This document shows positions 24,442 to 31,003 of a DNA stretch of 34,390 bases, in pieces. Source of the stretch: Desulfobacterales bacterium. Its GTDB lineage: Bacteria > Desulfobacterota > Desulfobacteria > Desulfobacterales > JASJAZ01. The translations under genes and the position numbers were made by a program. The first letter of the stretch is position 1; every line of letters starts with the position of its first letter. The notes under the pieces were generated by a model. The model was not told the DNA's origin. It was given only the letters and a program-made list of their open reading frames with translations, and did no database searches. Where the stretch lies: assembly GCA_030066785.1 (NCBI GenBank), contig JASJAZ010000074.1:1-34390 (forward strand), in the 5' to 3' direction.

Positions 24442-24832
24442 GGCTACTCCCTTACGGTTGAGTATTTGGGTTAAAGGTTTTAGCTGGTAACAAGATTTGC
24501 ATCCGTCATGTATGCTTGATCAATATGGTTTTGTCAATTAGGATGCGCTTATTGCCACAACCGTTTTTATTTGGAAAAATTCCAATCGTTCTTTGAGAAT
24601 TCTAAGCAGTGTACTTATGATTTTTTTGGTTTAGCAATGAATTGATCACCGTTTAGCCATGCCGTACCTGATAATAAGCCGCATATTATGGTTAATTTAA
24701 CAGTAAAGGATTCATTTTTTCATTTGCCAGCATTCAATCAATCGTATTGATCTTTAAGCCTGGTTCAGGATTGCCAACCAGTCTCGCGTGAAAACGTTAT
24801 TCGATTTCACCACAACCAGCCACAAACAAATA
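24442..24832. other. divergent intergenic region
   Basis: About 390 AT-rich bases between divergent genes. It contains the 15-base palindrome TTGGAA-AAA-TTCCAA (24571-24585), also found with one base less spacer inside the hairpin at 14306-14341. No coding frame or RNA gene is seen. Confidence 0.4.
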
Positions 24833-25204
24833 ATGCTTTTTAGATTTCTAGCCGGTTTCACCGTATGTGTGCACCTGGCATTCATCCTATTTGCCATTGC
24901 AGGCGGATTAATGGTTTTGCGCTGGCGCAAGGTCGCGTGGATCCATCTGCCCGCCGTTGTCTGGGCTGCAGCCATCGAATTTGGCGGATGGTTATGTCCG
25001 CTGACCTATCTGGAGAATTGGTTATGGGTTCAAGGCGGCCTGGCAAGCTACGGCAGTGGATTTGTTGAGCGCTACCTACTGCCGATCCTATACCCCGAGC
25101 AACTTAACCGTTCAATTCAATATGCAATCGGCGGCCTTGTACTGGTGCTAAATCTACTTATCTATTTTTGCATCATCTCGCGTCGCAGGAAATTAAATCC
25201 TTAA
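24833..25204 (+). CDS. DUF2784 membrane protein
   Basis: A 123-residue protein of the DUF2784 family, an inner-membrane protein of unknown function with four predicted helices. The family pattern is clear: LFRFLAGFTVCVHLAFILFAIAGG, RWRKVAWIHLPAVVWAAAIEFGGWLCPLT, ENWL, then a YLLPILYPE motif and a last hydrophobic helix. I start at ATG 24833 because family members begin there; a GTG 45 bases upstream gives an unneeded extension and neither has a strong SD. It is divergent from the MscS channel. Its role is not known. Confidence 0.88.
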   Translation: MLFRFLAGFTVCVHLAFILFAIAGGLMVLRWRKVAWIHLPAVVWAAAIEFGGWLCPLTYLENWLWVQGGLASYGSGFVERYLLPILYPEQLNRSIQYAIGGLVLVLNLLIYFCIISRRRKLNP

Positions 25205-25272
25205 AGATACCCTGGCTAGTTAAGTTGAAAAACCGCTAGGCTATGTCATTGAATCGTTCTTATAGCGCTTGC

Positions 25273-25358
25273 ATTGAAATGTTTTGAAATAAGGAGTGGC
25301 GGCATAAGTGGTTGTAGGAAAAAACATTTCAATAACGGAACGTTTTTTGACAACCACT
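25273..25358 (+). repeat. interlocked inverted repeats (possible pseudoknot leader)
   Basis: First pair: ATTGAAATGTTTT (25273-25285) and AAAACATTTCAAT (25321-25333), 13 perfect base pairs. Second pair: AGTGGTTGT (25307-25315) and ACAACCACT (25350-25358), 9 perfect pairs. The left arm of the second lies inside the loop of the first and its right arm outside, which is the topology of an H-type pseudoknot or of two competing hairpins. It is 87 bases upstream of the IscU-like gene. Two such perfect pairs in 86 bases are unlikely by chance. Confidence 0.6.
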
Positions 25359-25445
25359 ATAACAACAACACCTACCGTTGCATCGTCTAAAGTCGTGCGT
25401 TATGTTGATCCAAAAGTACTATGATGTCAAAAAGGAATTGCACCC

Positions 25446-25853
25446 ATGCCATGTCAGGACATTACCGAATCGCTGATCATCGAACTGGATACCGATAGCC
25501 GGGTGGTCGATTACTGCCTGGAAAAGATGTCGTGTGGCGGGGCCGTGGGATATGGTCCTCTGCTGATTCCATGGCTGTGCGGCAGAAAAGTTGAAGATAT
25601 CTTGACCGTTGCTGTGAATGACGTGATGCAACAAATTGACGCCAGCAACGACCTCAATGCGTTTTTAATCACCAAGCACCTGATCGCCCTACAAAGTGGT
25701 CTAGCTGCCATGCTAGGCCGAAAACCCAGTGGAAATAAAGATGCTTGCCAAATTGTTTCCATCGAATCCGGGCCCAATGGCACAAAAGTGCAGGCTAAGC
25801 TCAAAGTTGATTTACTGGTACAAGAAATTGAAGCCTGCCAAAGCTGCTGCTAA
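25446..25853 (+). CDS. IscU/NifU-like protein missing the third ligand cysteine
   Basis: A 135-residue protein aligning by eye with the iron-sulfur scaffold IscU/NifU N-domain. MPCQDITESLIIELD matches the first-ligand region (ACGDVMKLQIKVD), and EKMSCGGAVGYGPLL matches YGCGSAIASSSL with its second Cys, followed by GRKVEDIL. At the third ligand site, KLHCS in IscU, it reads TKHLI: Cys is replaced by Leu. The N-terminus is short, beginning at the first ligand. A Cys cluster ends the chain (EACQSCC). It might bind a different metal site or act in cluster handling; true scaffold activity is doubtful. SD AAGGA is 9 bases before ATG 25446. Confidence 0.7.
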   Translation: MPCQDITESLIIELDTDSRVVDYCLEKMSCGGAVGYGPLLIPWLCGRKVEDILTVAVNDVMQQIDASNDLNAFLITKHLIALQSGLAAMLGRKPSGNKDACQIVSIESGPNGTKVQAKLKVDLLVQEIEACQSCC

Positions 25854-26174
25854 TTTTACCGCAGCAACCCGCTTAAGCCCATCTTCGTGGCGACAGCCAT
25901 AGCGTATCATCAATACGCCATTTATCCAAAAATCTGATAGTCAAATATTTGACCGCCCCTTCGCTAAACCATGGCACTTGTTGAATAATATCAATATTGG
26001 CCAAGTTCTCATCCTAATCGGCGACCTCAGCTATGCCAAACAATATTAAATATAATCAAATAATTATGATATAAACAGCCTCATTGCCGCCTCATTTACC
26101 CATATCAAATTATAAATGGCACATCCTTTGCTTTTCCTATTGCGGTTGATAAATTAAAACGGCGTTTTAGTTAA
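25854..26174. other. intergenic region, nothing notable
   Basis: 321 AT-rich bases between two plus-strand genes. A short stem GCTGC / GCAGC near 25847-25866 follows the IscU-like gene but has no T-run. I see no promoter motif good enough to call and no coding frame. Confidence 0.4.
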
Positions 26175-27290
26175 ATGGCACCTCATCCCATACACTCTGC
26201 AATTTCAAAATCGACGACCAAGGGCGCGTCCGCACAACAGCGGCCAAAATCGGATCCTACATTTGTGCGCATGCTCGCAACCAATATGCCGAATAAGGCA
26301 AAAATAGGGCATCCTTCAGTTTCATCCAATTCTTCAGCTGCGCAAAAACAACTGGTTTTTATAGGTCGGATTTCAAAACAAAATCCCACGGTGTCAAATC
26401 TGTTGATCAAAAGTTCGACCTATCGCCAAGATTGCTGGAAAATTGTACATGCTGATGTCAATCAGAATAAACCGTTTACCAAAATGCAGGCGGGCGACCG
26501 CATCTATCTCGATCCACAAACCTACGAAATCGTGCACACACCCAAAATCGCTGCAACCAAAGTACCCCCTGCAACCAAATTAGCTCAACACCAAACCGCA
26601 TTAACATCATACAAACGAGATTATTCTGAATACAGATTTAGCATGAACCACTCGATTGCCAAACACACACCGCCACGACAACCGGCCACCCCTAAATCGC
26701 TGGCCAACCGATTAGTAGATTCCGTCAAGAACTATTTAGGGCGCTCATATGGCGAAATTGACTGTTATGAACTCCTAGTCAAAGGTCTCCAAAAAATTGG
26801 AATACGCTACCGTGGCAAAGGCGGGCTTCAAGAACAACTTCTTTTCAAGGCCAAATCCGAAGGTCGACCGTTAAATGCCTATCTGACCGGCGAAGGGATC
26901 ATCGAAGCATCTGGTTCGAAAATTTACGCGCGCACCATGACCAATATTCGACACCCCCACGCCCAAGCCCAACAGTCTTTGCGGGAATTACAGCCCTTTC
27001 TGGCCGAAGGCCACATTTTATCATTCTCAACGCCTTCGCGGGGCCACACTGGGATCGTATCGCAAAGAAAGGGCCTATGGACCTTTATTAATTCCGGCCG
27101 CCAGGACAATCCCGTCGGCCCCCGCCGCGCCTCAAAAGGGGTGGGCGAAGAGATTTTAACCGCTGAAATCAAAACCTGGTTTAAACGCGCGGCCGAGAAA
27201 AAAGAACCGCTGCAAATTACGCTGGGCCGACTGAGTGAAGCGCGTTTAGCGGCCTTCAAAAAAACCCGACAGCAAGATCCTATTGCGTAA
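26175..27290 (+). CDS. LysM-like plus NlpC/P60-like protein
   Basis: A 371-residue basic protein without a recognisable signal peptide. Residues 58-120 (TVSNLLIKSSTYRQDCWKIV... FTKMQAGDRIYLDP) follow the LysM-like pattern seen in wall-binding proteins. A Lys/Pro-rich linker leads to a C-terminal domain (176-320) with DCYELLVKGL (Cys197), RGHTGIV (His291) and FINSG (Asn307), the order of an NlpC/P60 cysteine peptidase triad. The family cleaves peptidoglycan stem peptides, but the absence of an export signal leaves the location open; it may leave by a flagellar- or type III-type route (inference). ATG 26175 has no clear SD. Confidence 0.65.
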   Translation: MAPHPIHSAISKSTTKGASAQQRPKSDPTFVRMLATNMPNKAKIGHPSVSSNSSAAQKQLVFIGRISKQNPTVSNLLIKSSTYRQDCWKIVHADVNQNKPFTKMQAGDRIYLDPQTYEIVHTPKIAATKVPPATKLAQHQTALTSYKRDYSEYRFSMNHSIAKHTPPRQPATPKSLANRLVDSVKNYLGRSYGEIDCYELLVKGLQKIGIRYRGKGGLQEQLLFKAKSEGRPLNAYLTGEGIIEASGSKIYARTMTNIRHPHAQAQQSLRELQPFLAEGHILSFSTPSRGHTGIVSQRKGLWTFINSGRQDNPVGPRRASKGVGEEILTAEIKTWFKRAAEKKEPLQITLGRLSEARLAAFKKTRQQDPIA

Positions 27291-27514
27291 ATCATTGCGC
27301 CGATTGACAAGCAGACGTTTTGCTTAACTGGCCATCCTGCGAGTAAGCGTTTAAATGTCTAAAGATTCATTATTTTTTACTTAGATGACATTGAATCTGA
27401 AAGACATTTCGTCAAGGCTCCATCGCTTGACGCCAATCCTGACTTGAAAAAATTGTCTTTGGAACCATAATATAAATGATGCAGCAATTTCCCAAACCAT
27501 AAGTGAGGTGGCTT

Positions 27515-27877
27515 ATGTTTGATTATTTCTTTAACAGCTGGGCATCGTTTATCATATTTTTGCTGGCTGTAACCTATATTCTGATTCTTCAATACACCGC
27601 CAGGAAAGAGTCGCGTCCCCGCAAACTTTCGGAACCGGAATTGTTGGCAAAACTTGCCCGAGTTGGCCCTCACAGTGAATACGATCTTTTTTATATCGCT
27701 GCCCGTGAATGGCATGTACCCGGGACACGTGTCGAAAGCGATTTCAAAGCTTATTTATTAGAGGGATTTATTCCTTACTATGTCAATTCATATCTCAGGA
27801 AAATGATATCAGAAGATGACCAAATCTACCGCCCCCCCTTTACCTTTGGCGGAGGTTCATTGCCCTGGCTGAAATAA
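27515..27877 (+). CDS. 120-residue single-TM unknown protein
   Basis: A small protein with one N-terminal membrane helix (about residues 7-26, WASFIIFLLAVTYILILQYT) and a charged cytoplasmic-type domain (KLSEPELLAKLARVGPHSEYDLFYIAAREWHVP). I choose ATG 27515 over an in-frame start 12 bases upstream because GAGGTG lies just before it. The C-terminus ends with a Gly/Pro-rich segment (FTFGGGSLPWLK). The helical segment ending in YVNSYLRKM suggests a compact domain. I do not recognise the family. It lies 224 bases after the NlpC/P60-like gene and seems to be transcribed alone. Confidence 0.65.
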   Translation: MFDYFFNSWASFIIFLLAVTYILILQYTARKESRPRKLSEPELLAKLARVGPHSEYDLFYIAAREWHVPGTRVESDFKAYLLEGFIPYYVNSYLRKMISEDDQIYRPPFTFGGGSLPWLK

Positions 27878-28080
27878 TCGTATTTTCGCATGGATTCAAT
27901 ACTAAATAGTCATTGTTTTGGTAATTTGCTCCTTTCATAAATTGCCCCAACCCTATCCTTAAAAGATGCCGCCATAATGTCTAACGCTATCGCGTCAGAG
28001 ACCGAATTCGGATCAAATTGATCTTGATACTAAAAATGACGCCTTACCTTAAATTACCCCCTTTTCAATTTCTGCGATTT
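27878..28080. other. upstream part of intergenic region
   Basis: Within the 468-base spacer 27878-28345 this first part contains two adjoining small palindromes, CCGAATTCGG (28002-28011) and GATCAAATTGATC (28011-28023), about 70 bases before the promoter-like TGATATAAT. They could be operator sites. Nothing else is seen. Confidence 0.35.
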
Positions 28081-28089
28081 TGATATAAT
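28081..28089 (+). promoter_or_regulatory. extended -10 promoter of the structured RNA
   Basis: TGATATAAT is a perfect consensus -10 hexamer with the TGn extension. The -35 region (CTTTTC at 17 bases spacing) is poor, which is allowed for extended -10 promoters. Transcription would start near 28095-28098, exactly at the first hairpin. Confidence 0.55.
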
Positions 28090-28094
28090 GTAAA

Positions 28095-28200
28095 AAAGTC
28101 CAGTGCGCTGAACTGGACCAACAGACCCATACCCATTCAATCTAACTGGTCTGTTTACCGGTCTGTGTGGGTTCCATCCACAACCTTGGGGGGCAAGGCA
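28095..28200 (+). ncRNA. candidate structured RNA (leader or small RNA)
   Basis: Four consecutive hairpins follow the promoter: GTCCAGT/ACTGGAC (28098-28118), AACAGACC/GGTCTGTT (28120-28155, 20-base loop), TGTGG/CCACA (28166-28182) and CCTTG/CAAGG (28184-28198, loop of five G). The motif GGTCTGT occurs twice (28148 and 28160), so AACAGACC can pair with either copy. In addition ACCCATAC (28125-28132) can pair with GTGTGGGT (28165-28172) at eight positions, one of them G-U. These are mutually exclusive folds, as in a switch. No known riboswitch class is recognised. It lies about 145 bases ahead of the STAS-like gene. Confidence 0.55.
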
Positions 28201-28345
28201 TCACCGTCAATTGCATACGTACCGCATTAAAACTGTTAACAATCGCAATGATTGATTTTTAGGGACCTACCCAACGGTTTCCTAAAACACCAAATTTATA
28301 TCATTGACTAAATAACAACGCACCGATCCGTGTGGAGGAAAATCA

Positions 28346-28732
28346 ATGCCTGTCGAATTCGCCGTGGACCAAACCGGCACTTTCGTCCATGCCAAAGCCA
28401 CAGGCACACTTACCGAAGAAGACCTCCAAATCTACGAAAAATCAACATTGGAAGACGAGCGCATTGCGATTGGTTTCTGGGAATTATTTGATGCCAGTGA
28501 ATTGATCGAATCCAATTTGAATACCCGCGGCTTGAAACGAATTGCCCAAATGGTGCGGTCCAACCCTAAACGAAACGAGGCATCGAATTTGGCAATCGTT
28601 GTTAGCAAAGCCTCTACTTTTGATGACGCAAGAGTATTTGAAAGAATTGTATCCAAATTTCAAAATGTCATTGTATTTAATAGTGTGAACACCGCTAGAA
28701 TGTGGCTGGGCTTTCCAAATGAAATGACGTAA
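28346..28732 (+). CDS. STAS/SpoIIAA-like protein
   Basis: A 128-residue protein of the SpoIIAA-like/STAS type: N-terminal strands VEFAVDQTGTFVHAKATGTLTEEDL, then WELFDASELIE, a helix, and later NLAIVVSKASTFDDARVFERIV with a final strand and helix (NVIVFNSVNTARMWLGF). This is the pattern of small stand-alone proteins of that fold, widespread in Deltaproteobacteria and of uncertain function; they may regulate by binding small ligands. SD GGAGGA lies 6 bases before ATG 28346. The leader ahead of it carries the structured RNA at 28095-28200. Confidence 0.75.
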   Translation: MPVEFAVDQTGTFVHAKATGTLTEEDLQIYEKSTLEDERIAIGFWELFDASELIESNLNTRGLKRIAQMVRSNPKRNEASNLAIVVSKASTFDDARVFERIVSKFQNVIVFNSVNTARMWLGFPNEMT

Positions 28733-28820
28733 AAAAAAGCTACCGTTGCCAATCTGCTTTAATTTTCCCACAACAACACACTGCAGCTCTGCACGCTTTA
28801 AAGCCGTATCCGCCCCTAAA

Positions 28821-29294
28821 ATGGACACAAAATATAAAATTTTTACCGCTGTAACCCAAGCCTATTTCCAAGAAGCGCAAAAGCTGATGTATGCCTACCA
28901 GCAATACCTTGGCATTGATTTGGAATTCCAAGGATTTACCGCCGAAATGCAGACGCTGCCGCAAATGTACGGTCCTCCCAAAGGGGTAATGTTTTTAGTC
29001 GAACGAAAAGAAGCAGTTATCGGTTGTGCGGGATTGCGAGATTTTGGGAAAAATATTGCTGAAATGAAAAGAATGTATGTTCGGCCTGAACATCAGGGAA
29101 AGGGTATCGGCAAAGCGCTGACACAACATCTCATTAGCTCGGCCCGCAAACTCGGCTATAATGCCATCCGTTTAGACTCTCTTCCCTGGATGAAGACTGC
29201 GATAGCCATGTATCGAAAGTTTGGATTTGTAGAAATTCCGTCTTATCGCTACAACCCGAATAAAGATACGGTGTATTTGGAACTAAAACTTTAA
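28821..29294 (+). CDS. GNAT-family N-acetyltransferase
   Basis: A 157-residue acetyltransferase. The acetyl-CoA-binding motif A is EMKRMYVRPEHQGKGIGKAL (about 81-100, with the Q-x-x-G-x-G loop at 92-97). Before it, the usual VIGCAGLRDF strand pair; after it, NAIRLDSLPWMKTAIAMYRKFGFVE, the motif B/C region. The substrate is unknown. ATG 28821 is chosen because the family-like sequence starts there; the earlier frame start adds 25 residues without similarity. No strong SD is present. It lies 88 bases downstream of the STAS-like gene and may share its transcript. Confidence 0.85.
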   Translation: MDTKYKIFTAVTQAYFQEAQKLMYAYQQYLGIDLEFQGFTAEMQTLPQMYGPPKGVMFLVERKEAVIGCAGLRDFGKNIAEMKRMYVRPEHQGKGIGKALTQHLISSARKLGYNAIRLDSLPWMKTAIAMYRKFGFVEIPSYRYNPNKDTVYLELKL

Positions 29295-29358
29295 CACCTT
29301 ATGATCATCAGATTAAATGCGCCTTGGCTCATAAATTCAGCTAAAAACCATTGATACA

Positions 29359-29535
29359 ATGACCTATAATTTTGATCCTGATCGTTGGTATGAAACGGAA
29401 CGCGCTTTTATTGAAGCACGCTTTCAATCAGGTGCCATTTCCGAACCAGAATATGAACAGGCCTTGAATAACCTTGACAAAAAGCACCATGAGATGTGGA
29501 AACGGTTAGACGGCAGTTATCAAATTAAACCGTGA
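29359..29535 (+). CDS. 58-residue SHOCT-like small protein
   Basis: A short gene too small for most ORF calls. The product starts MTYNFDPDRWYETERAFIEA and contains FQSGAISEPEYEQALNNL, close to the SHOCT pattern (short helix, G-x-I-S/T-x-x-E-Y/F-x-x-x, helix) found at the ends of many bacterial proteins, followed by a charged helix (DKKHHEMWKRLDG). The SHOCT module is thought to mediate oligomerisation. There is no evident SD. It lies 64 bases after the GNAT gene and 85 before the aminotransferase. Its composition is clearly protein-like; function unknown. Confidence 0.6.
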   Translation: MTYNFDPDRWYETERAFIEARFQSGAISEPEYEQALNNLDKKHHEMWKRLDGSYQIKP

Positions 29536-29620
29536 GGACACATCCTGAAATCTTTTCTTTAAATATTATCCAAACGACATATCTGTAACCAACACCTTAA
29601 GTAAGTCCCGAGACGTTAAA

Positions 29621-30739
29621 ATGAAAATTAATCCATTTGAACTGGAGCGCTATTTCGCAAAGTATGAATTTGCGGCCCGGTATCTGTTATCCTGCTCAGA
29701 CTGCGAAGCTGTAACAATGGCCGAATTATTGGAACTGGCGGATCCTGAAACCCGGCAGCTCTGGGAAAAACTGGCTTTAGGATACACCGATTCTTGGGGA
29801 CACCCCCTATTGCGCCAGGCCATATCTGAGATTTATCAAAACATTGATGCCGCCCAGGTGCTTGTAGCGGTTCCTGAAGAAGGCATATTTTTACTAATGA
29901 ACGCCTTGCTGGCACCGGGCGATCATATTATCTGCATGGTTCCAGGGTATCAGTCGCTGTATGAAGTGGCCCAGTCCATCGGGTGCGAAGTATCCGCCTG
30001 GCAGCCGATTGAAGAACAAGGATGGCATTTTGATGTGACGCAACTGGAAACCCTGCTAAAACCCAACACCAGGCTGATTGTCATCAACTTCCCGCATAAC
30101 CCTACCGGCTATGTTCCGTCTAGGGATGATTTCGAAGAACTGATCAAATTCGCCCGGCAACATAATCTTTATATATTTTCAGATGAAATGTATCGTTTTC
30201 TGGAAATCGATCCGAATACCATCCTGCCCGCCGCATGCGAGCTTTACGACCAGGCTTTTTCACTATTTGGTTTATCCAAAAGCTTCGGACTGCCTGGTTT
30301 ACGCATCGGCTGGATTGCTTCAAAAAATCAGGCCATATTAGGCCGAATTTCCCGATTGAAAGATTACACCACTATTTGTGCCAGCGCACCAAGTGAAATT
30401 TTAGCCATTATCGCTGTTCGTCAACGTCAGCACATTATCGCCAAACAGCTAAAGCGTATTCGACACAATCTGACGGTCCTCGATAAATTTTTTGCCGAAT
30501 ATACCGATTGCATCAATTGGCAGCGGCCCAGAGGCGGATCCATCTGTTTTCCACGGCTCTTGATCCCACAAAATGCAGATGAATTTTGTAAAGATTTGGT
30601 CCATGATGCGCAGATTATGCTGGTGCCATCGAATCTGTTTAAGTTCGGCAGCCAGCATGTCCGCATCGGGTTCGGGCGTGAAAACTTGCCGACCGTTCTT
30701 GCGCGCTTTGCAGATTATTTGTCGCAACGTTTCCGCTAA
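29621..30739 (+). CDS. class I/II pyridoxal-phosphate aminotransferase
   Basis: A 372-residue fold-type I aminotransferase. Characteristic segments are the AVPEEGIFLLMNALLAPGD entry, NFPHNPTGYVPSRDDF (substrate/PLP Asn), FSDEMYRFL (Asp that holds the pyridine N) and the Schiff-base Lys220 in LSKSFGLPGLRIGW. The final VRIGFGRENL supplies the Arg that binds the alpha-carboxylate. The overall sequence is most like aspartate/aromatic aminotransferase-related enzymes, but the substrate cannot be read from it. It has no clear SD (ATG 29621) and follows the small SHOCT-like gene. Confidence 0.9.
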   Translation: MKINPFELERYFAKYEFAARYLLSCSDCEAVTMAELLELADPETRQLWEKLALGYTDSWGHPLLRQAISEIYQNIDAAQVLVAVPEEGIFLLMNALLAPGDHIICMVPGYQSLYEVAQSIGCEVSAWQPIEEQGWHFDVTQLETLLKPNTRLIVINFPHNPTGYVPSRDDFEELIKFARQHNLYIFSDEMYRFLEIDPNTILPAACELYDQAFSLFGLSKSFGLPGLRIGWIASKNQAILGRISRLKDYTTICASAPSEILAIIAVRQRQHIIAKQLKRIRHNLTVLDKFFAEYTDCINWQRPRGGSICFPRLLIPQNADEFCKDLVHDAQIMLVPSNLFKFGSQHVRIGFGRENLPTVLARFADYLSQRFR

Positions 30740-30880
30740 GTCAGGTCCAATGAGAAAAACAGGCAATTCGATGTCACATGAAGCCAACGCTTGTTGTTAT
30801 GAGCGATGAGGCCAGCTCGAAAGTTAAAGATTATTTCCAACCAACCGATTATAAATAACATATTTCTATCAATAGTTTTT

Positions 30881-30962
30881 AAATGTTTAGGAGAATGCGC
30901 GGCCTAAGCGTCGATTTATTTGCTTGCATTTCACGGCCCAAATGTTTAGGGGATTAGACGGC
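30881..30962 (+). repeat. two-copy direct repeat
   Basis: AAATGTTTAGGAGA...CGGC (30881-30903) recurs as AAATGTTTAGGGGA...CGGC (30940-30962), 59 bases apart start to start, with 11 identical leading bases and the same 23-base frame length. They lie in the spacer between the aminotransferase and GGDEF genes and look like part of a dispersed intergenic repeat. Confidence 0.5.
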
Positions 30963-31003
30963 ATCGATGCTCAATAATAACTACCCGAAACAACATTAAA
31001 ATA

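Noticed and set aside
28148..28182. Resemblance to a tRNA T-arm and to SRP RNA (GTTTACC)
   Set aside because: The 7-base loop GTTCCAT does not match the TTCRA T-loop, and the SRP GGAA/AGCAGCC core is missing; there is no acceptor stem.
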